Assembly (NCBI GenBank): GCA_938041275.1
Contig: CALISH010000112.1
Location: 1 to 24,446, forward strand
Direction of reading: 5' to 3'
Length of the DNA stretch: 24,446 bases
Source of the DNA: an uncultured Solobacterium sp.
Lineage (GTDB): Bacteria > Bacillota_I > Bacilli_A > Erysipelotrichales > Erysipelotrichaceae
Position 1 is the first letter of the stretch. Every line of letters starts with the position of its first letter. The notes beneath the pieces were generated by a model. The model did no database searches and was not told the DNA's origin. It saw only the letters and a program-made list of their open reading frames with translations. Positions 24,401-24,446 of the stretch are shown in pieces. The translations under genes were made by a program, and so were the position numbers.

Positions 24401-24446
24401 TAGTTTTACTTTATCTCCAACTTCAAAACCTGACTTTATATTCCCA
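21416..24446 (-). CDS. FtsX-type ABC transporter permease with long coiled-coil extracellular region (N-terminus cut)
   Basis: The frame is open through base 24446, so the N-terminus lies outside; about 1010 residues are visible. A GTG at 24355 is internal, not the start. A partial MacB-like periplasmic segment is followed by a long Gln/Asp/Asn/Ala-rich coiled-coil region of roughly 370 residues, interrupted near YGISPSTSLSFLIMF. Two FtsX membrane modules follow: the first has FFILVAALVCLTTMTRLVEE, RNEIGTLRALGYTR and two further helices. After a linker helix at FFMTIIGVAGCTALMLIG and a soluble domain, the second has VLIFSSMLLAFVVLSNLI and REIATLKVLGFRRNEV. Such permeases work with a separate ATPase, probably encoded beyond the edge. 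Substrate unknown. It is translationally coupled to the fusion gene downstream. Confidence 0.9.
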   Translation of the reverse strand, partial: GNIKSGFEVGDKVKLSLPDGSRSGILPIQEVTVVGVIDTPLYLNMSKETSTLDNLPINSYLYIPSTAFDSSNYLELNILTDDGKNLASFSDSYETYIADVKQKIEELAKTQEKVTAHKIKEDAMHEYNDGMQKYIDGTKQYQDALDSYQKEITDAQQKLSESRASVTVGEVEIANAKENLNNAQSTLNTEKVNRQTEIDNQQAILNQNRATLQSSQQSLNTQKASLEQNEQDLTTALAVIPDAITLYQTEIQFRQGIAHYGISPSTSLSFLIMFRSDLRQLCDAMFPDGYAGKTIGDLQTALDNHLQQIDQNFSLTASTKEDRLVELQNLQTQYTNDLANVQNALTVIITTSQQQITDGLAAVDQGQQQLDQGQAILNQKIADGQAKIDAGWQEIYTNENKLADARVQIVDGEEKLNTAITEGTKKLNDALEELNLSKAKLADAKKKIDDLAEGKWTILDRKSHYASVTFKNTIHQMEAISHVFPVFFILVAALVCLTTMTRLVEEQRNEIGTLRALGYTRWQCTSKYLFYAISATLIGIVVGSILGLCSFPLIIYHAWRMMYILPPIRFVVPLGLIGFTAMLFIFAMSIATWFACKADTQDVPSQLMRPKAPPAGKKTFLENIPLIWKRLSFTDKVTMRNIFRYKKRFFMTIIGVAGCTALMLIGFGIRDSISNMVDINFKEIIQYDGMVNFENDASNQTKADVLKQIQSTKNVTDAQVGFVYTTKTYDDKVDETATVHVFDKEDVSHEFNLRTRIGHKPISLTDDGVIINEKLAENLGVYVGDKITIEDEEGNPHEVNVSGITEMYINHFVLMSRKYYKEIFGKDAGSNTIYLSTTGDDAAQKILANQISTIHGVESVSLYSGQLDNFYSMVKGLNGIIWVLIFSSMLLAFVVLSNLITVNISERQREIATLKVLGFRRNEVKKYIFKENNLLAGIGGIVGIPLGVALHRYIMKTVEMDYLMFGRNIQWVSFFYAFVLTILFSIIVNFMMAKRLNDIRMVESLKSVE

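Noticed and set aside
1..24446. Mobile elements, prophage, toxin-antitoxin or defence system
   Set aside because: No transposase, integrase, inverted-repeat ends, phage genes or CRISPR repeats were seen; the GIY-YIG protein is a small UPF0213-type domain, not a group I intron endonuclease.

Overview
The window looks like low-GC Bacillota (Firmicutes) chromosome. Evidence: strong AGGAGG-type ribosome sites, a tyrosine T-box leader, extended -10 promoters, lipobox lipoproteins, and a murC-ytxG-ytxH-ccpA gene order that I recall from Bacillus. The superoxide reductase domain suggests an anaerobe, and the gene set would suit an Erysipelotrichia-like lineage, but I cannot assign a genus from sequence alone. 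Almost everything is encoded on the minus strand; ispG, ispH and one tRNA are on plus. No mobile element, CRISPR array or phage gene is visible.

Layout, left to right. 1-1238: a lipoprotein cut by the window edge, a metallo-beta-lactamase-fold hydrolase and ribosomal protein L33 (rpmG). 1320-2393: ispG on plus. 2409-4947: a PAP2 phosphatase and asparagine synthetase B. 5048-5201: a solo tRNA-Glu(CUC) unit with its own promoter and terminator. 5209-7560: a CshB-like DEAD-box helicase divergent from ispH; ispG and ispH encode the last two [4Fe-4S] steps of the MEP isoprenoid pathway. 7541-10431: a lipoprotein-murJ-pseudouridine synthase operon. 10443-11957: tyrS behind a T-box leader. 11963-14095: the ytxG-ytxH-ccpA operon. 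14096-14595: an AT-rich gene-free gap. 14596-16986: murC behind an unusual 280-residue disordered protein. 17031-20740: pnp, trmB and a lipoprotein. 20751-24446: an ABC permease, cut by the window edge, translationally coupled to a two-domain gene.

Most of the window is housekeeping: RNA turnover and modification (pnp, trmB, cshB, rsuA-like), translation (tyrS, rpmG, tRNA-Glu), envelope synthesis (murC, murJ, PAP2, isoprenoids) and carbon control (ccpA).

The best candidate for something new is the gene at 20751-21416. It fuses an intact-looking GIY-YIG nuclease domain to a superoxide reductase domain that keeps all five centre-II iron ligands but has lost the rubredoxin-type centre I. Second is the 280-residue protein upstream of murC, with a SepF-like N-terminal helix and a duplicated SP-[IM]-[FY]-G-I motif. 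Third is a recurrent architecture in which intrinsic terminators run directly into the next gene's ribosome site or start codon.
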